64,000 nucleotides of DNA, from contig NZ_CP030118.1 of assembly GCF_006968745.1 (NCBI RefSeq), positions 2,616,654 to 2,680,653 on the forward strand, in the 5' to 3' direction. The position numbers were made by a program, and so were the translations under genes. Source of the stretch: Brasilonema sennae CENA114. Its GTDB lineage: Bacteria; Cyanobacteriota; Cyanobacteriia; Cyanobacteriales; Nostocaceae. Position 1 is the first letter of the stretch; every line of letters starts with the position of its first letter. Of the stretch, positions 45,833 through 55,662 are shown piece by piece. The notes under the pieces were generated by a model. It made no database searches. It had not been told where the DNA came from and saw only the letters and a list, made by a program, of their open reading frames with translations.

Positions 45833-46180
45833 TTATGGTCTTCTGTTGCCGAAGGGACGAATTGCGTTCACATTCTCCCGGAACTGTTCTACATCTTCTG
45901 TATAACGAATTGGTAGCACGTATTCCAGGTTTTCGTGAGGACGAGCAATGATGTGGGTAGACAGCACTTGTCCACCATTGACTCGCTTGACTGATTCAAC
46001 CCCAGCAGCAACTGAAGCTTGTACTTCAGAAACGTCTCCCCGTACAATCACGGTTACGCGACCGCTACCAATTTTTTCGTAGCCAACTAAAGTCACGCGG
46101 GCGGCTTTTACCATCGCATCTGCTGCTTCTACTACCGCAGGAAACCCTAAAGTTTCTACCATTCCTACTGCAATTGACAT
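45833..46180 (-). CDS. ccmK1: carboxysome shell hexamer protein CcmK1
   Basis: 115 residues from the ATG at 46180 ([20 protein letters not shown]), with AAGGA upstream; 12 further codons in frame upstream look untranslated. Single BMC domain with the pore-lining [14 protein letters not shown] segment. The longer, basic C-terminal tail ([16 protein letters not shown]) distinguishes CcmK1 from CcmK2. Hexamers tile the shell facets. Confidence 0.92.
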   Translation of the reverse strand: MSIAVGMVETLGFPAVVEAADAMVKAARVTLVGYEKIGSGRVTVIVRGDVSEVQASVAAGVESVKRVNGGQVLSTHIIARPHENLEYVLPIRYTEDVEQFRENVNAIRPFGNRRP

Positions 46181-46361
46181 AAGTTTAAATCCTTTGTTTT
46201 TAAGATTTGAATACAACCAAAGCCCAATACGACAACCCCAACAACTTCAGATTTTTCAAGCCGTCAGCAGTTGGGCTGTTGGCTGAAAGCTTGATTCGTT
46301 CTTCAGTTGCTTTTTGCCGCTTAATCTAAGCCTTGCACTGAAGAATGAATTTCCAAAATTG

Positions 46362-46670
46362 CTAAGTACGGAACTGCTCCACGGCTTCGGTATAACGAAT
46401 TGGCAGAACATATTCCAGGTTTTCGTGAGGACGGGCAATTATGTGAGTGGACAGCACCTCACCGCCATTCACTCTTCTAGCTGCTTCCACTCCAGCAGCA
46501 ACAGAAGCTTGCACTTCAGAAACGTCTCCTCGGACAATCACAGTCACCCGAGCGCTACCGATTTTTTCATACCCTACTAGAGTAACGCGAGCGGCTTTCA
46601 CCATCGCATCAGCAGCTTCAACGACTGCCGGAAACCCTTTTGTTTCAATCATTCCAACCGCAATTGGCAT
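46362..46670 (-). CDS. ccmK2: carboxysome shell hexamer protein CcmK2
   Basis: 102 residues, single BMC domain ([54 protein letters not shown]). It ends directly after EQFRT, as in CcmK2. The usual pore-segment glycine (KIGSG) is Ala here (KIGSA). First gene of the ccm operon, 181 bp upstream of ccmK1; a 627-bp AT-rich region separates it from the divergent ndhF4. Confidence 0.93.
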   Translation of the reverse strand: MPIAVGMIETKGFPAVVEAADAMVKAARVTLVGYEKIGSARVTVIVRGDVSEVQASVAAGVEAARRVNGGEVLSTHIIARPHENLEYVLPIRYTEAVEQFRT

Positions 46671-47297
46671 CGCATAACTCCCACAAATTTAGTGCAATAT
46701 GTACTCTCAGGTGAAAATTTTTCTACGGGGATGCTCATCTTGAGATCTAAAACCTTTCCCAAATTAAGCATAGAAAAGCTTGGCGTCCCTGACAATATAA
46801 ATTACCATAATAGTTTATAATAAAGTCAATTAATAAAAATTAATATTACTGGATAACGACAATTCTGCTCAACCGAACTTCATAGATTCCTAGAGCAGAC
46901 ACTTCTGTTTTATAATTTTTTTATACTATCTGCAGCAAACAGGTTAATAAAGGTGCAAATTCTGCCTCAAGAGGAATGACGCGAAACTTAAGGAGTGTTA
47001 GGACAGTTCTTCCTTGGCTGTTACTCTTTGTAAAGACAATCAGAAAAAAGTATATAATTTTTGATTATCTACCTGCTCAACTAGATGATTTGAGTTATCA
47101 GATTATGCTGTAAGAATAAAAACAAGTAAGGATAATAAAAAAGATATTATGAATTGTATGAGATTTTTGTTTGTGTTTGAGATACAAACAATGAAATAAT
47201 TAATAAAAAAAAAATAATGTTTAAAAGTAGAGAATAGGAGAAATCATTTCCTAAACTGAAAAAGTAATTATTAATCGGAGCAAAAAGGAATATTTGA
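46671..47297. other. divergent control region ccmK2 / ndhF4
   Basis: 627 bp of very AT-rich DNA between the carboxysome operon and the CO2-uptake operon; both promoters must be here. On the minus strand TTGACT occurs at about 46825-46830, followed by TA-rich sequence, but the -10 is not clear. AAAAAGGAA precedes the ndhF4 ATG. No gene was seen. Confidence 0.5.
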
Positions 47298-49154
47298 ATG
47301 AATCAGATTCTGTTTTCAACAAGTTGGTGTATACCTTTTTATGGGTTAATGGGTGCCCTGTTAACTTTACCGTGGGCAATAGGATTAATTCGGCGCACAG
47401 GACCAAGACCAGCCGCTTATATCAACTGGCTGGCAACCTTTTTGGCTTTTCTCCACAGCTTGTTCGTATGCGTTGATATTTGGAATACAGAATCACAAAC
47501 TTTTTTGTTTACCTGGTTCCAAGCTGGGGATTTTGACTTATCCTTTGCTTTAGAAGTTTCGTCAATTACTGTAGGGACAACAGTTTTAATTACAGGGTTA
47601 AGTTTACTGGCATTAACTTACGCCCTTGGTTATATGGAAAAGGACTGGGCGATCGCACGTTTCTTTGGGCTGATGGGATTTTTTGAAGCAGCGCTGTGTG
47701 GCTTAGCTATCAGTGACTCTTTATTTCTCAGCTATGCCCTTCTGGAAATGTTAACTCTTTCCACCTATTTGCTGGTCGGTTTCTGGTATGCTCAACCCTT
47801 AGTCGTCACAGCAGCACGAGATGCATTTTGGACCAAGCGAGTGGGAGACTTGTTGCTGCTGATGGCAGTTGTGACACTTTCCACCCTAGCAGGTAGCTTG
47901 AACTTTTCTGACTTGTATGAATGGGCGCAGACGGCAGATTTAAATTCAACAACATCAACTTTGTTAGGTTTAGGGCTGATTGCAGGACCTGCGGGTAAAT
48001 GCGCTCAATTTCCGCTACATTTGTGGTTAGATGAGGCAATGGAAGGTCCCAACCCAGCTTCAGTGATGCGAAACTCTTTGGTGGTGGCTGGTGGGGCGTA
48101 TGTGCTGTTTAAACTACAACCAATTTTAGCGCTGTCGCCAGTTGCATTAAATGCTTTAATCATCATGGGTACAGTCACCGCAATTGGTGCATCGTTAGTG
48201 GCACTGGCTCAAATTGACATCAAACGAGCAATGTCTCACTCCACAAGTGCATACATGGGGTTAGCGTTTTTGGCAGTCGGGATGCAGCAAGGAGGAGTAG
48301 CTTTGATGCTGTTGCTGACTCATGCCATTGCCAAAGCACTCTTATTTATGAGTTCTGGAGCAGTGATATTTACTACCAATACTCAAGATTTAACCGAAAT
48401 GGGGGGTCTGTGGTCAAGGATGCCAGCAACCACCACAGCTTTTGTTGTCGGTTCTGCTGGAATGGTGACACTGCTACCACTAGGAAGCTTTTGGGCGATG
48501 TTAGGATGGGCTGATGGCTTGGCTTTGGTTAGCCCTTGGGTCATTGGTGTGTTAGTGGTGGTCAATAGTTTGACGGCATTAAATTTGACACGCCTATTTC
48601 GCTTAATATTTTGGGGTCAGCCACAACCAAAGACCCGTCGCACTCCAGAAGTCGGTTGGCAGATGGCATTGCCAATGGTAACGCTGACGGTAATGACCTT
48701 GTTATTACCCCTGATGCTACAACAATGGTATCTCTTACCTGATTGGGAAAGTATAAATTGGATTGTCGTGACATTGTTAGTATCCTCTGGAGTGCTGGGG
48801 ATAGGGGTAGGGTCTAACATCTATCTGCACAAAGCTTGGTCGAGATCTAGAGTTCTTACTTGGAGATTTTTGCAAGACTTGTTAGGTTATGACTTTTACA
48901 TTGACCGACTTTATCATGTGACAGTCGTTAGTATAGTCGCGCTGCTTTCTAAAATTTCAGCATGGAGCGATCGCTATCTGGTAGATGGTTTCATTAACTT
49001 AATTGGGTTTGCAACAATTTTTGGTGGACAAACCTTAAAGTACAGCATTTCTGGTCGTTCTCAAGGATACCTATTGACAATCCTTGTAGGCGTTAGTCTC
49101 CTAGGTTTTCTCGTCAGCTGGTCATTAGGCTTACTGAATATCTTGCCATTCTAA
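47298..49154 (+). CDS. ndhF4: NDH-1 subunit NdhF4 (CO2-uptake complex)
   Basis: 618 residues, about 15 membrane helices, NuoL/NdhF-type antiporter-like subunit. Proton-channel signatures include the Glu in FLSYALLEMLTLSTYLLVGF, the Lys in GPAGKCAQFPLHLWLDEAME and LAQIDIKRAMSHSTSAYMGL. The C-terminus has the long lateral helix typical of NdhF. The NdhD4/NdhF4/CupB complex (NDH-1MS') is the constitutive low-affinity CO2-hydrating system in thylakoids. The F4 rather than F3 assignment rests on the downstream cupB and on the position opposite the ccm operon, as in Nostoc. Confidence 0.88.
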   Translation: MNQILFSTSWCIPFYGLMGALLTLPWAIGLIRRTGPRPAAYINWLATFLAFLHSLFVCVDIWNTESQTFLFTWFQAGDFDLSFALEVSSITVGTTVLITGLSLLALTYALGYMEKDWAIARFFGLMGFFEAALCGLAISDSLFLSYALLEMLTLSTYLLVGFWYAQPLVVTAARDAFWTKRVGDLLLLMAVVTLSTLAGSLNFSDLYEWAQTADLNSTTSTLLGLGLIAGPAGKCAQFPLHLWLDEAMEGPNPASVMRNSLVVAGGAYVLFKLQPILALSPVALNALIIMGTVTAIGASLVALAQIDIKRAMSHSTSAYMGLAFLAVGMQQGGVALMLLLTHAIAKALLFMSSGAVIFTTNTQDLTEMGGLWSRMPATTTAFVVGSAGMVTLLPLGSFWAMLGWADGLALVSPWVIGVLVVVNSLTALNLTRLFRLIFWGQPQPKTRRTPEVGWQMALPMVTLTVMTLLLPLMLQQWYLLPDWESINWIVVTLLVSSGVLGIGVGSNIYLHKAWSRSRVLTWRFLQDLLGYDFYIDRLYHVTVVSIVALLSKISAWSDRYLVDGFINLIGFATIFGGQTLKYSISGRSQGYLLTILVGVSLLGFLVSWSLGLLNILPF

Positions 49155-49165
49155 TCCCTTGTTCT

Positions 49166-50695
49166 GTGTTCACCTTACCTACGTTGTTGCCTATGCTCAG
49201 TATTTTGCTTTTGATACCGTTACTAGGTGCGGCTTTACTCGGTTTCTTGCCTTTTGGCATAACAGCAAAACTTTCTCGTAAAGTCGCTTTGGTTGTTGCG
49301 AGTATCGCTTTCTTGTGGACTATAGTCATTGCAAGCCAGTTTAATCCTGGGGAAATGAATAAACAGTTCACCGAATTCCTACCTTGGATAGATGCGTTAG
49401 GATTAAATTATTATCTTGGAATAGACGGTCTGTCATTACCTTTGCTGCTATTAAATGGCTTGTTGACTTGGATCGCCATTGACAGCACTGACGAAAATAT
49501 TTCGCGTCCTCGATTTTATTACAGTTTGCTCCTGCTGTTAAACGCTGGCGTGACTGGAGCCTTCATGGCACAAGATTTACTGCTATTTTTCTTGTTTTAC
49601 GAAATCGAACTGATTCCCCTGTATTTCCTGATTGCGATTTGGGGTGGTGAACGGCGCGGCTATGCAGCGACTAAATTTTTGATTTACACCGCTGTTTCTG
49701 GGATAATGATTTTAGCAAGTTTTCTGGGCATGGTTTGGCTGAGTGGAGCTTCTAGCTTTGCTTTGGATGCCTTGAATACTAGCGTTTTGTCTGTAGAGAC
49801 ACAAGTCTTACTCTTGCTGGGAATATTAATTGGTTTTGGCATCAAAATTCCCTTAGTTCCTCTGCATACTTGGTTACCAGATGCTCACGTTGAAGCTTCC
49901 ACACCAATTTCTGTATTATTGGCTGGGGTACTGTTGAAGTTGGGAACTTACGGCTTACTCCGGTTTGGGATGAACTTGTTGCCGAATGGTTGGAGTTATG
50001 TATCTCCCGTTTTAGCAACGTGGGCAGTTATCAGCGTGCTGTATGGTGCATCGTGTGCGATCGCCCAAAACGACATGAAAAAAATGGTAGCATACAGTTC
50101 CATTGGACACATGGGCTTTGTGCTTTTAGCCGCCGCAGCTGCAACACCTTTGAGTGTCTTGGGATGCATCATGCAAATGATTAGTCACGGCTTGATTTCA
50201 GCCCTGCTGTTTTTATTAGTAGGGATTGTCTATAAAAAAACAGGAAGCCGTGATTTAGGAGTTCTTCAGGGACTCCTCAACCCAGAACGAGGTATGCCTG
50301 TGATTGGAAGCTTGATGGTTTTGGGAGTAATGGCTAGCGCTGGTATACCGGGAATGGTGGGATTTATTTCCGAATTTATCATTTTTCGGGGCAGTTTCGC
50401 AGTTTTCCCAGTCCAAACTCTATTAGCGATGATAGGTACCGGCTTAACTGCTGTTTACTTCTTAATTCTCATGAACCGTGGCTTTTTCGGGCGTTTGTCT
50501 GCACAAGTCGTCAATTTGCCACGTGTCTCTTGGGGCGATCGTATTCCTGCTGTCGTTTTAGCTGTGCTGATTGTGATTTTTGGAGTCCAACCCAATTGGC
50601 TTGTGCGTTGGACTGAACCGACAATGACGACGATGGTTAATATACCAACCCCAGTGGCAACGGTATCGTTTGTTAAGGAAAAAACCAAAACTTAA
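49166..50695 (+). CDS. ndhD4: NDH-1 subunit NdhD4
   Basis: 509 residues, NuoM/NdhD-type antiporter-like subunit with about 14 helices. Features: FLFYEIELIPLYFLIAIWGG (conserved Glu), GIKIPLVPLHTWLPDAHVEA (Lys and HTWLPDAH) and CAIAQNDMKKMVAYSSIGHM. The frame starts with a GTG at 49166, 12 bp after ndhF4; the ATG at 49193 (MLSILLLIPLLGAALLGFLP) is a plausible alternative. Part of the same thylakoid CO2-uptake complex. Confidence 0.88.
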   Translation: MFTLPTLLPMLSILLLIPLLGAALLGFLPFGITAKLSRKVALVVASIAFLWTIVIASQFNPGEMNKQFTEFLPWIDALGLNYYLGIDGLSLPLLLLNGLLTWIAIDSTDENISRPRFYYSLLLLLNAGVTGAFMAQDLLLFFLFYEIELIPLYFLIAIWGGERRGYAATKFLIYTAVSGIMILASFLGMVWLSGASSFALDALNTSVLSVETQVLLLLGILIGFGIKIPLVPLHTWLPDAHVEASTPISVLLAGVLLKLGTYGLLRFGMNLLPNGWSYVSPVLATWAVISVLYGASCAIAQNDMKKMVAYSSIGHMGFVLLAAAAATPLSVLGCIMQMISHGLISALLFLLVGIVYKKTGSRDLGVLQGLLNPERGMPVIGSLMVLGVMASAGIPGMVGFISEFIIFRGSFAVFPVQTLLAMIGTGLTAVYFLILMNRGFFGRLSAQVVNLPRVSWGDRIPAVVLAVLIVIFGVQPNWLVRWTEPTMTTMVNIPTPVATVSFVKEKTKT

Positions 50696-50782
50696 AAGAC
50701 TGTTCTTAGGTTTGTAAGATGTGCCCAAATGCATACTACAAACCTAACTTTTAAATATGTATTTTAAGTAGGAGATATAGCA

Positions 50783-51952
50783 ATGGTAAACATAAAAGAT
50801 AAACCTGTTAACTATCCATTATTTGAATATATCGAGCGATTAGAGTCAGGAGGGGCATTACTTCCTGATACCGAAGAAAATGTGATAGAAGTCGTGGGTA
50901 TTCTGAAAAGTTACGGCATCGTTTTAGATGCCTACTCTAAAAATCTCATTTATGTTGCTGAACATCAATTTTTAGTATTTTTCCAATTTTGGAAATACTT
51001 TAATGGAGACTTTTCTTTTAAGAAACTATTTCGGCATTGGTGGCATGACAGAATTAATTATGAATATGCCGAATATTGCATGAAAGGGATGATATGGCAT
51101 GGTGGCGGTGGGTTGGATCAATACTTAGATTCAAAAGAATTTGAAGAAAGAGCGCAAGCTGTTATTGCAGCAAAATTTAAAAATAATCCTATCATCAAGG
51201 GAGTTAACCAACTTTTCCCTGATTTCTTAACAGAACAGTTGCGTGTCAGTTCTTACTCCACGGGTTTAGGTCAATTTTGGCGTGTGATGGCTGATATTTT
51301 CCTCACTTTATCAGACCGTTACGATCAAGGTGAAATCAAATGTATTCCTGATGTTGTAGAACACGTCAAAGCAGGTTTGGTAGCAGATGCCAACAAGCCT
51401 ATTACCTACGCAGTTAAAATTCGGGATAAAGTTTACGATATCATTCCTAAATCTGCTGGTTTGACATTTCTTGCAGATACAGCAATCCCTTATGTAGAAG
51501 CAGTTTTCTTCCGGGGAACCGCTTTTCATGGCACAGTTTCATATAATGCCCAAGCTTATCAAATTCCCGCAGATCAATCTCGATTTCAATATGGTGCTTT
51601 GTATGCCGATCCTTTACCAATTGGCGGTGCGGGTATTCCTCCTACCTTGTTGATGCAAGATATGCGTCATTATCTTCCAGATTATTTGCACGAAGTTTAT
51701 CAGCGCAGTCGTCGGGGAGAAGATGATTTGCGAGTTCAAATTTGTATAAGTTTTCAAAAGTCGATGTTCTGTGTGACTACAGCAACGATTTTGGGACTTA
51801 TGCCTCATCCAGTGGATACTCAAAATCCAGATGAGCAAAAAATGAATCGAGTCTTTCTGCAAAAGTGGCTTGATAGGTTAAAGACTTCGCGTTTAGAACA
51901 GGTGAACGATCAATCTAATTTTTGTCTTATCTCTGTACCTAAGATGATGTAG
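50783..51952 (+). CDS. cupB: CO2 hydration protein CupB (ChpX)
   Basis: 389 residues of the ChpX/ChpY (CupA/CupB) family, the soluble zinc-containing subunit that hydrates CO2 to bicarbonate on the NDH-1 complex. Family regions include FFQFWKYFNGDFSFKKLFRH, WWHDRINYEYAEYCMKGMIW, HGGGGLDQYLD and DPLPIGGAGIPPTLLMQDMR. Third gene of the operon, 87 bp after ndhD4, with GGAG upstream of the ATG. Pairing with NdhD4/F4 indicates CupB rather than CupA. Confidence 0.88.
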   Translation: MVNIKDKPVNYPLFEYIERLESGGALLPDTEENVIEVVGILKSYGIVLDAYSKNLIYVAEHQFLVFFQFWKYFNGDFSFKKLFRHWWHDRINYEYAEYCMKGMIWHGGGGLDQYLDSKEFEERAQAVIAAKFKNNPIIKGVNQLFPDFLTEQLRVSSYSTGLGQFWRVMADIFLTLSDRYDQGEIKCIPDVVEHVKAGLVADANKPITYAVKIRDKVYDIIPKSAGLTFLADTAIPYVEAVFFRGTAFHGTVSYNAQAYQIPADQSRFQYGALYADPLPIGGAGIPPTLLMQDMRHYLPDYLHEVYQRSRRGEDDLRVQICISFQKSMFCVTTATILGLMPHPVDTQNPDEQKMNRVFLQKWLDRLKTSRLEQVNDQSNFCLISVPKMM

Positions 51953-52203
51953 ATGGCAAGATTTGGGTTTAGAGTTTTGGAACTGCAGATGGACGCAGAT
52001 AATTTATCTGTGTTTGTCTGTGTTTGTTTTAGGAAAGGGCTATGCATTCTTGAATCTGTGTCTGATAGTTGGGTGCAAGCTATAAAAGATGTATATCCTT
52101 TTCAAAAGCCACAACCTGAATAAGCTGGAAAATTTTTCCTGTGGGATATGTTAGACGCAAACCATTACGCATCTTAATAACCATTACCAGAGGAACTTAT
52201 TAG

Positions 52204-52491
52204 ATGAGAATTAGAGGAATTAAACGCGGTCAAACCATTGAACTATTAGACTCAGTGGATAGTATACCAGATGGAGCATAAATTATTGTTGATTTAGAAC
52301 CTTCTTCCACTAAACATGTTGAAGTTCAAAAGCCTCTAACAGATGAGGAAAAATTAGAAAGACTCAATCAATTGTTCGGAGTTTGGAAAGAGCAACCTGA
52401 GTTAATAGAAATTTTTGCTGAAATTGATAAAGAGCGTCATAGTTATAAAGGGAGAGTGATAAACTCAATTGATAATTCAGATAATATCTAA
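52204..52491 (+). pseudogene. VapB-like antitoxin gene with an in-frame stop
   Basis: The frame begins MRIRGIKRGQTIELLDSVDS IPDGA and is stopped by TAA at 52279-52281 where relatives continue with Glu; reading through gives IIVDLEPSSTKHVEVQKPLT and a helical end to TAA at 52489. The start resembles cyanobacterial antitoxins of the type paired with PIN toxins. The final stop overlaps the ATG of a PIN-toxin scrap by one base, the usual coupling of such pairs. GAGGAACTTATTAG precedes the ATG. Confidence 0.6.
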
Positions 52492-52595
52492 TGTATTTGC
52501 TAGATACTAACATTAAAGTGTCCGTTACTGTACTCTACCCACAATTTGTCTATGATTCTCAAGTCTTCACAGGGAAATTGTCGGATGTCCTCTAA
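52491..52595 (+). pseudogene. 5' scrap of a VapC-type PIN toxin gene
   Basis: The ORF starts MYLLDTNI, the standard opening of VapC PIN-domain RNases with the first catalytic Asp, and then departs into unrelated sequence (KVSVTVLYPQFVYD) that is the reverse strand of the GUN4-containing gene. Only about eight codons of the toxin remain. Overlap with the antitoxin stop supports the assignment. Confidence 0.6.
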
Positions 52596-53766
52596 TTCTA
52601 GGTAACCTTGTTTTTCTCCCCCAGCCACCTCAAGCATAACTTTATTAGTTTCCTCGTCAGCTTCTTTCCACTCACCTGCTGCAAGGTAGTAAGCTAGTTG
52701 TGCGTAGCGAGTTGGTACTTGAAACCGGATGAGCCGAATTCCTTCTTTATCAGCGTACTTTTTATCTTCTTCGCAGGGATGTTGTTGCTTTTCTGCCTGT
52801 GTCGCTGGTTTATAGCAGATTCCCGGTTCTCCCAATTCTTTACGAGTTCTTAAGCTAAGCCAAGCACAAAAACGATTAGCATCCCAAAAGTTGATGTTAG
52901 TGATGGGTTGTTCAACGTCTCTTTTGTTAGCAGGAGTGGTGGGAGAGTTGGTGGGAGAATTTGTTTCATTCCAAAAGAGTTGATATTCTGCATGAGTGAT
53001 GTAACTGGTATCAATTTCACGATTGCTCTGGCTCAAGTCATGATTTAATTCATTTAGGCGAGAAGCAAGTCTGACTTCCGCCGCCAGGGTAAATTCATCT
53101 AGTTTCTCAGACTTTAGTCCTTCTTCAAACTTCTTTTCTAGCTGTTGTCGCACACTTTCAGAAGAAATTTGTTCCGCTTCTTTCTTGCATTGATAAGCAA
53201 GCGTAAGTACAGGAACTGTTGCATAATTCAAAGCAGCTTGACTTAATATCATCACGCGTCATGCGTACTAAAAGGTTGCCAATCTCTTGCTGCTCCAGTG
53301 GGTTCACCCCTGGTTGCTGAATGATATTCTGAGAAATATCACCAACGGTTTTCGGCGCTATTTTCAATGGAACAAAGAGATTTTCCAGTAGCAAAGTTTC
53401 TTGATTGATTCCCTGAGTTTCATACTCTCGACAGTCAAACTCCAGTCGTTCATAGTATTTGCCTTCAAAGTGAGAAGTCAGCTTTGCCCACAGATTCTGA
53501 AGTAGAATTTCAGCGTTGTTTAATATCCAGTCCAGTAATTTGTCAATGCGTGGAGCGATTTTGTTACCAATTTTAATGACAAACCAAACAGCAACAGCTG
53601 CAAGCAAGCAAAGCCCAGTATTTCGCAATTCTGATTTTAGTGCGAAATGAACTGCAACTACAACCAAACCTCCAGGAGTTATTAAACTAACGGGTTTGGA
53701 ATTAAGAATATTCCAAAAATTCTCCAGCGTCAGGGGAGTGTTCTGGTCTTGCGAGTTTTCTGGCAT
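52500..53766 (-). pseudogene. frameshifted and deleted NACHT/GUN4-type multidomain gene
   Basis: Two minus-strand frames overlap at 53158-53255. The first (from 53766) has two membrane-like segments (LITPGGLVVVAVHFALK, TGLCLLAAVAVWFVI) and ends QQEIGNLLVRMTRDD, which in cyanobacterial NACHT proteins directly precedes the P-loop. The P-loop and NTPase domain are absent. The second frame continues with ALNYATVPVLTLAYQ, a formylglycine-enzyme-like stretch (ITNINFWDANRFCAWLS) and a GUN4-like tetrapyrrole-binding domain start (LAAGEWKEADEETNKVMLEV, FPCEDLRIIDKLWVEYSNGH) that breaks off at the toxin scrap. It looks like one large gene reduced by deletion and frameshift; expression of the two parts as separate proteins is possible. 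Confidence 0.6.
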
Positions 53767-54306
53767 TTTACGCTTGGTGATGAAAGCCTGTTGATACCAG
53801 TGTATGCGACGCTTAGCTGCTGCGCAAAGCTAGTTTGCAGGGTGAGCGATAAGCCGGAGGCTTTAGCTTGTGCGTATCGCGCGATAAACCAGGCGAAGTT
53901 CCTGTGGTGAAACACTAGTCAAGAAAAGCTGATCATAACACCGCGCATCCGCTTAACCTCACCCTGCCCTATCGAGCATCCCTCACGCCAGGTGCTACAA
54001 CGGGGGGAACCCCCCGCAGTCGCCACAACGGTCAAAGCTCGTCGGGGGAAGCTTCCCCCGACAGACTTTGGGGGAACCCCAACGCCAGATACCAAGTGAG
54101 GGAAACCCTCCTGCAGTACTGGCTCCGCAAGGCGCTGCTCTCCGCAACGCACTGGCTCTCCTTCAAGGAGAGGGAAAGATTTTAGCGTAGCTAAAAGCGA
54201 GGGTGAGGTAAATAGCGATCTGGTGTGTATACGGTTAAGCGTTTTTTCCACGTTTTTCCTTCGACAAGGAAAATGCTTTGCATCCTCTTTTGTCGATTTG
54301 TCTAGC
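53767..54306. other. repeat-rich spacer upstream of the NACHT/GUN4 remnant
   Basis: 540 bp of GC-rich cyanobacterial repeats, including GGGGGGAACCCCCC (about 54001) and TTTTTCCTTCGACAAGGAAAA-like symmetry at 54253-54273 (arms TTTTCCTT/AAGGAAAA), which may act as a terminator for mgtE. No gene was seen. Confidence 0.5.
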
Positions 54307-55662
54307 TCATGCTTTTAAGTGGAAAATATGCAAAGCCGTAGAAATCAGGGTTAGGAAAATCACAAAACCAATGGCATCCAGCATTGTTGTCACTAAAGGT
54401 CCACTCACCAAAGCGGGATCAAGTTTTAGTCGCTTCAAGCCCATTGGTAGTAAAGTTCCTAAAGTGACAGCCACAAGAGTATTTGTTGCCATGACTGTTC
54501 CTGCAACTAACGACACCCAACGTTCTTGAGGTGGTGCCCAAATCAAGGAAAGCATAATCATAGTCAGTCCTAGTGCTACCGCTGTACCCAGTCCTGCTTG
54601 AAGTTCCTTACGGAGAATTTTGAAAGTATCCTGGGGTGTTAGTTCTCCAACACCAAGTCCACGAATTGTCACAGTTAAGGTTTGAATGCCTACAGTACCG
54701 CCTGTGTTGGAGAAAAGCGGCATAATCACAGCCAGCACTGGCACCATTTTTATGGTCTCCTGAAAGGGGGCGATCGCACTAGACGCCCCAATATAAAGCA
54801 ACATAACTCCAAACAGCCACGGTAAGCGCTTGCGAAGAGTTACCAAAGGAGACGAAAAAGGCTGTTCATCACCGCCACTCACACCTGCGAGTTTTTGAAT
54901 GTCTTCTGTGGCTTCTTCTTCCAAAATATCGACCACATCATCAATCGTGACAATACCCACCAGTCTCTCTTCTCGATCAACCACAGGGACAGCGATTAAG
55001 TCGTATCGCTTCATGATTTGGGCAACTTCTTCCTGGGGCATTTCTGTTCTGACTTTGATGACGCGAGTGCTAGCGATATCTGTGATCAAAACCTCAGGAA
55101 AGGTAAACAGTAGCTGTCGTAGGGAGACAACACTCATCAGCGTGCGGTTATCGTCTGTGACGTAGGCATAGTAAATCGTCTCCTTGTCTTCATCCTGACG
55201 GCGGATTTTACTTAAAGCCTCTCCAACAGTTAACCCATCTCGCAACCGCACGTATTCAGTTGTCATCACGCGTCCAGCGGTGCCTTCAGCATAGCCGAGA
55301 ATCGTTGCTGTTGCTTGCCGTTCTTCTGGACTTAGTTCTTGCAACAGACGTTTGACAACCCCAGCCGGTAATTCATCAAACAATTCTGCGCGTTCATCCG
55401 GACTCATCGCCTCGATGATTTGTGCAACTTGAACATCATGCAAGGAATTTATGATTTCTTCCTGTACTTCCGCAGGCAGATATTCAAATACATCAATAGC
55501 TTGATGTTTATTGAGTAAACGGAATGCGATCGCCCTGTCTTGTTTGGGCAATTGTGTAATGTACTCTCCCACATCTACGGGTTGTGTACTATTCAAATCC
55601 AACTTGAGTTGGTTTAAGTCGCCAATGTCAAAAGCCGAATTGCGAACATCTTCTAAGAGCAT
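54307..55662 (-). CDS. mgtE: MgtE-family magnesium transporter
   Basis: About 451 residues from the ATG at 55662, preferred because GGAGG lies eight bases upstream; 13 further codons are in frame. Domains: N-terminal MgtE_N superhelix (ALLNKHQAIDVFEYLPAEVQ-like region, LFDELPAGVVKRLLQELSPE), a CBS pair that senses Mg2+ (VLITDIASTRVIKVRTEMPQ, LVGIVTIDDVVDILEEEATE), and five C-terminal helices of the divalent-cation channel domain (PLFSNTGGTVGIQTLTVTIR, MATNTLVAVTLGTLLPMGLK). Inner-membrane Mg2+ channel. Confidence 0.93.
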   Translation of the reverse strand: MLLEDVRNSAFDIGDLNQLKLDLNSTQPVDVGEYITQLPKQDRAIAFRLLNKHQAIDVFEYLPAEVQEEIINSLHDVQVAQIIEAMSPDERAELFDELPAGVVKRLLQELSPEERQATATILGYAEGTAGRVMTTEYVRLRDGLTVGEALSKIRRQDEDKETIYYAYVTDDNRTLMSVVSLRQLLFTFPEVLITDIASTRVIKVRTEMPQEEVAQIMKRYDLIAVPVVDREERLVGIVTIDDVVDILEEEATEDIQKLAGVSGGDEQPFSSPLVTLRKRLPWLFGVMLLYIGASSAIAPFQETIKMVPVLAVIMPLFSNTGGTVGIQTLTVTIRGLGVGELTPQDTFKILRKELQAGLGTAVALGLTMIMLSLIWAPPQERWVSLVAGTVMATNTLVAVTLGTLLPMGLKRLKLDPALVSGPLVTTMLDAIGFVIFLTLISTALHIFHLKA

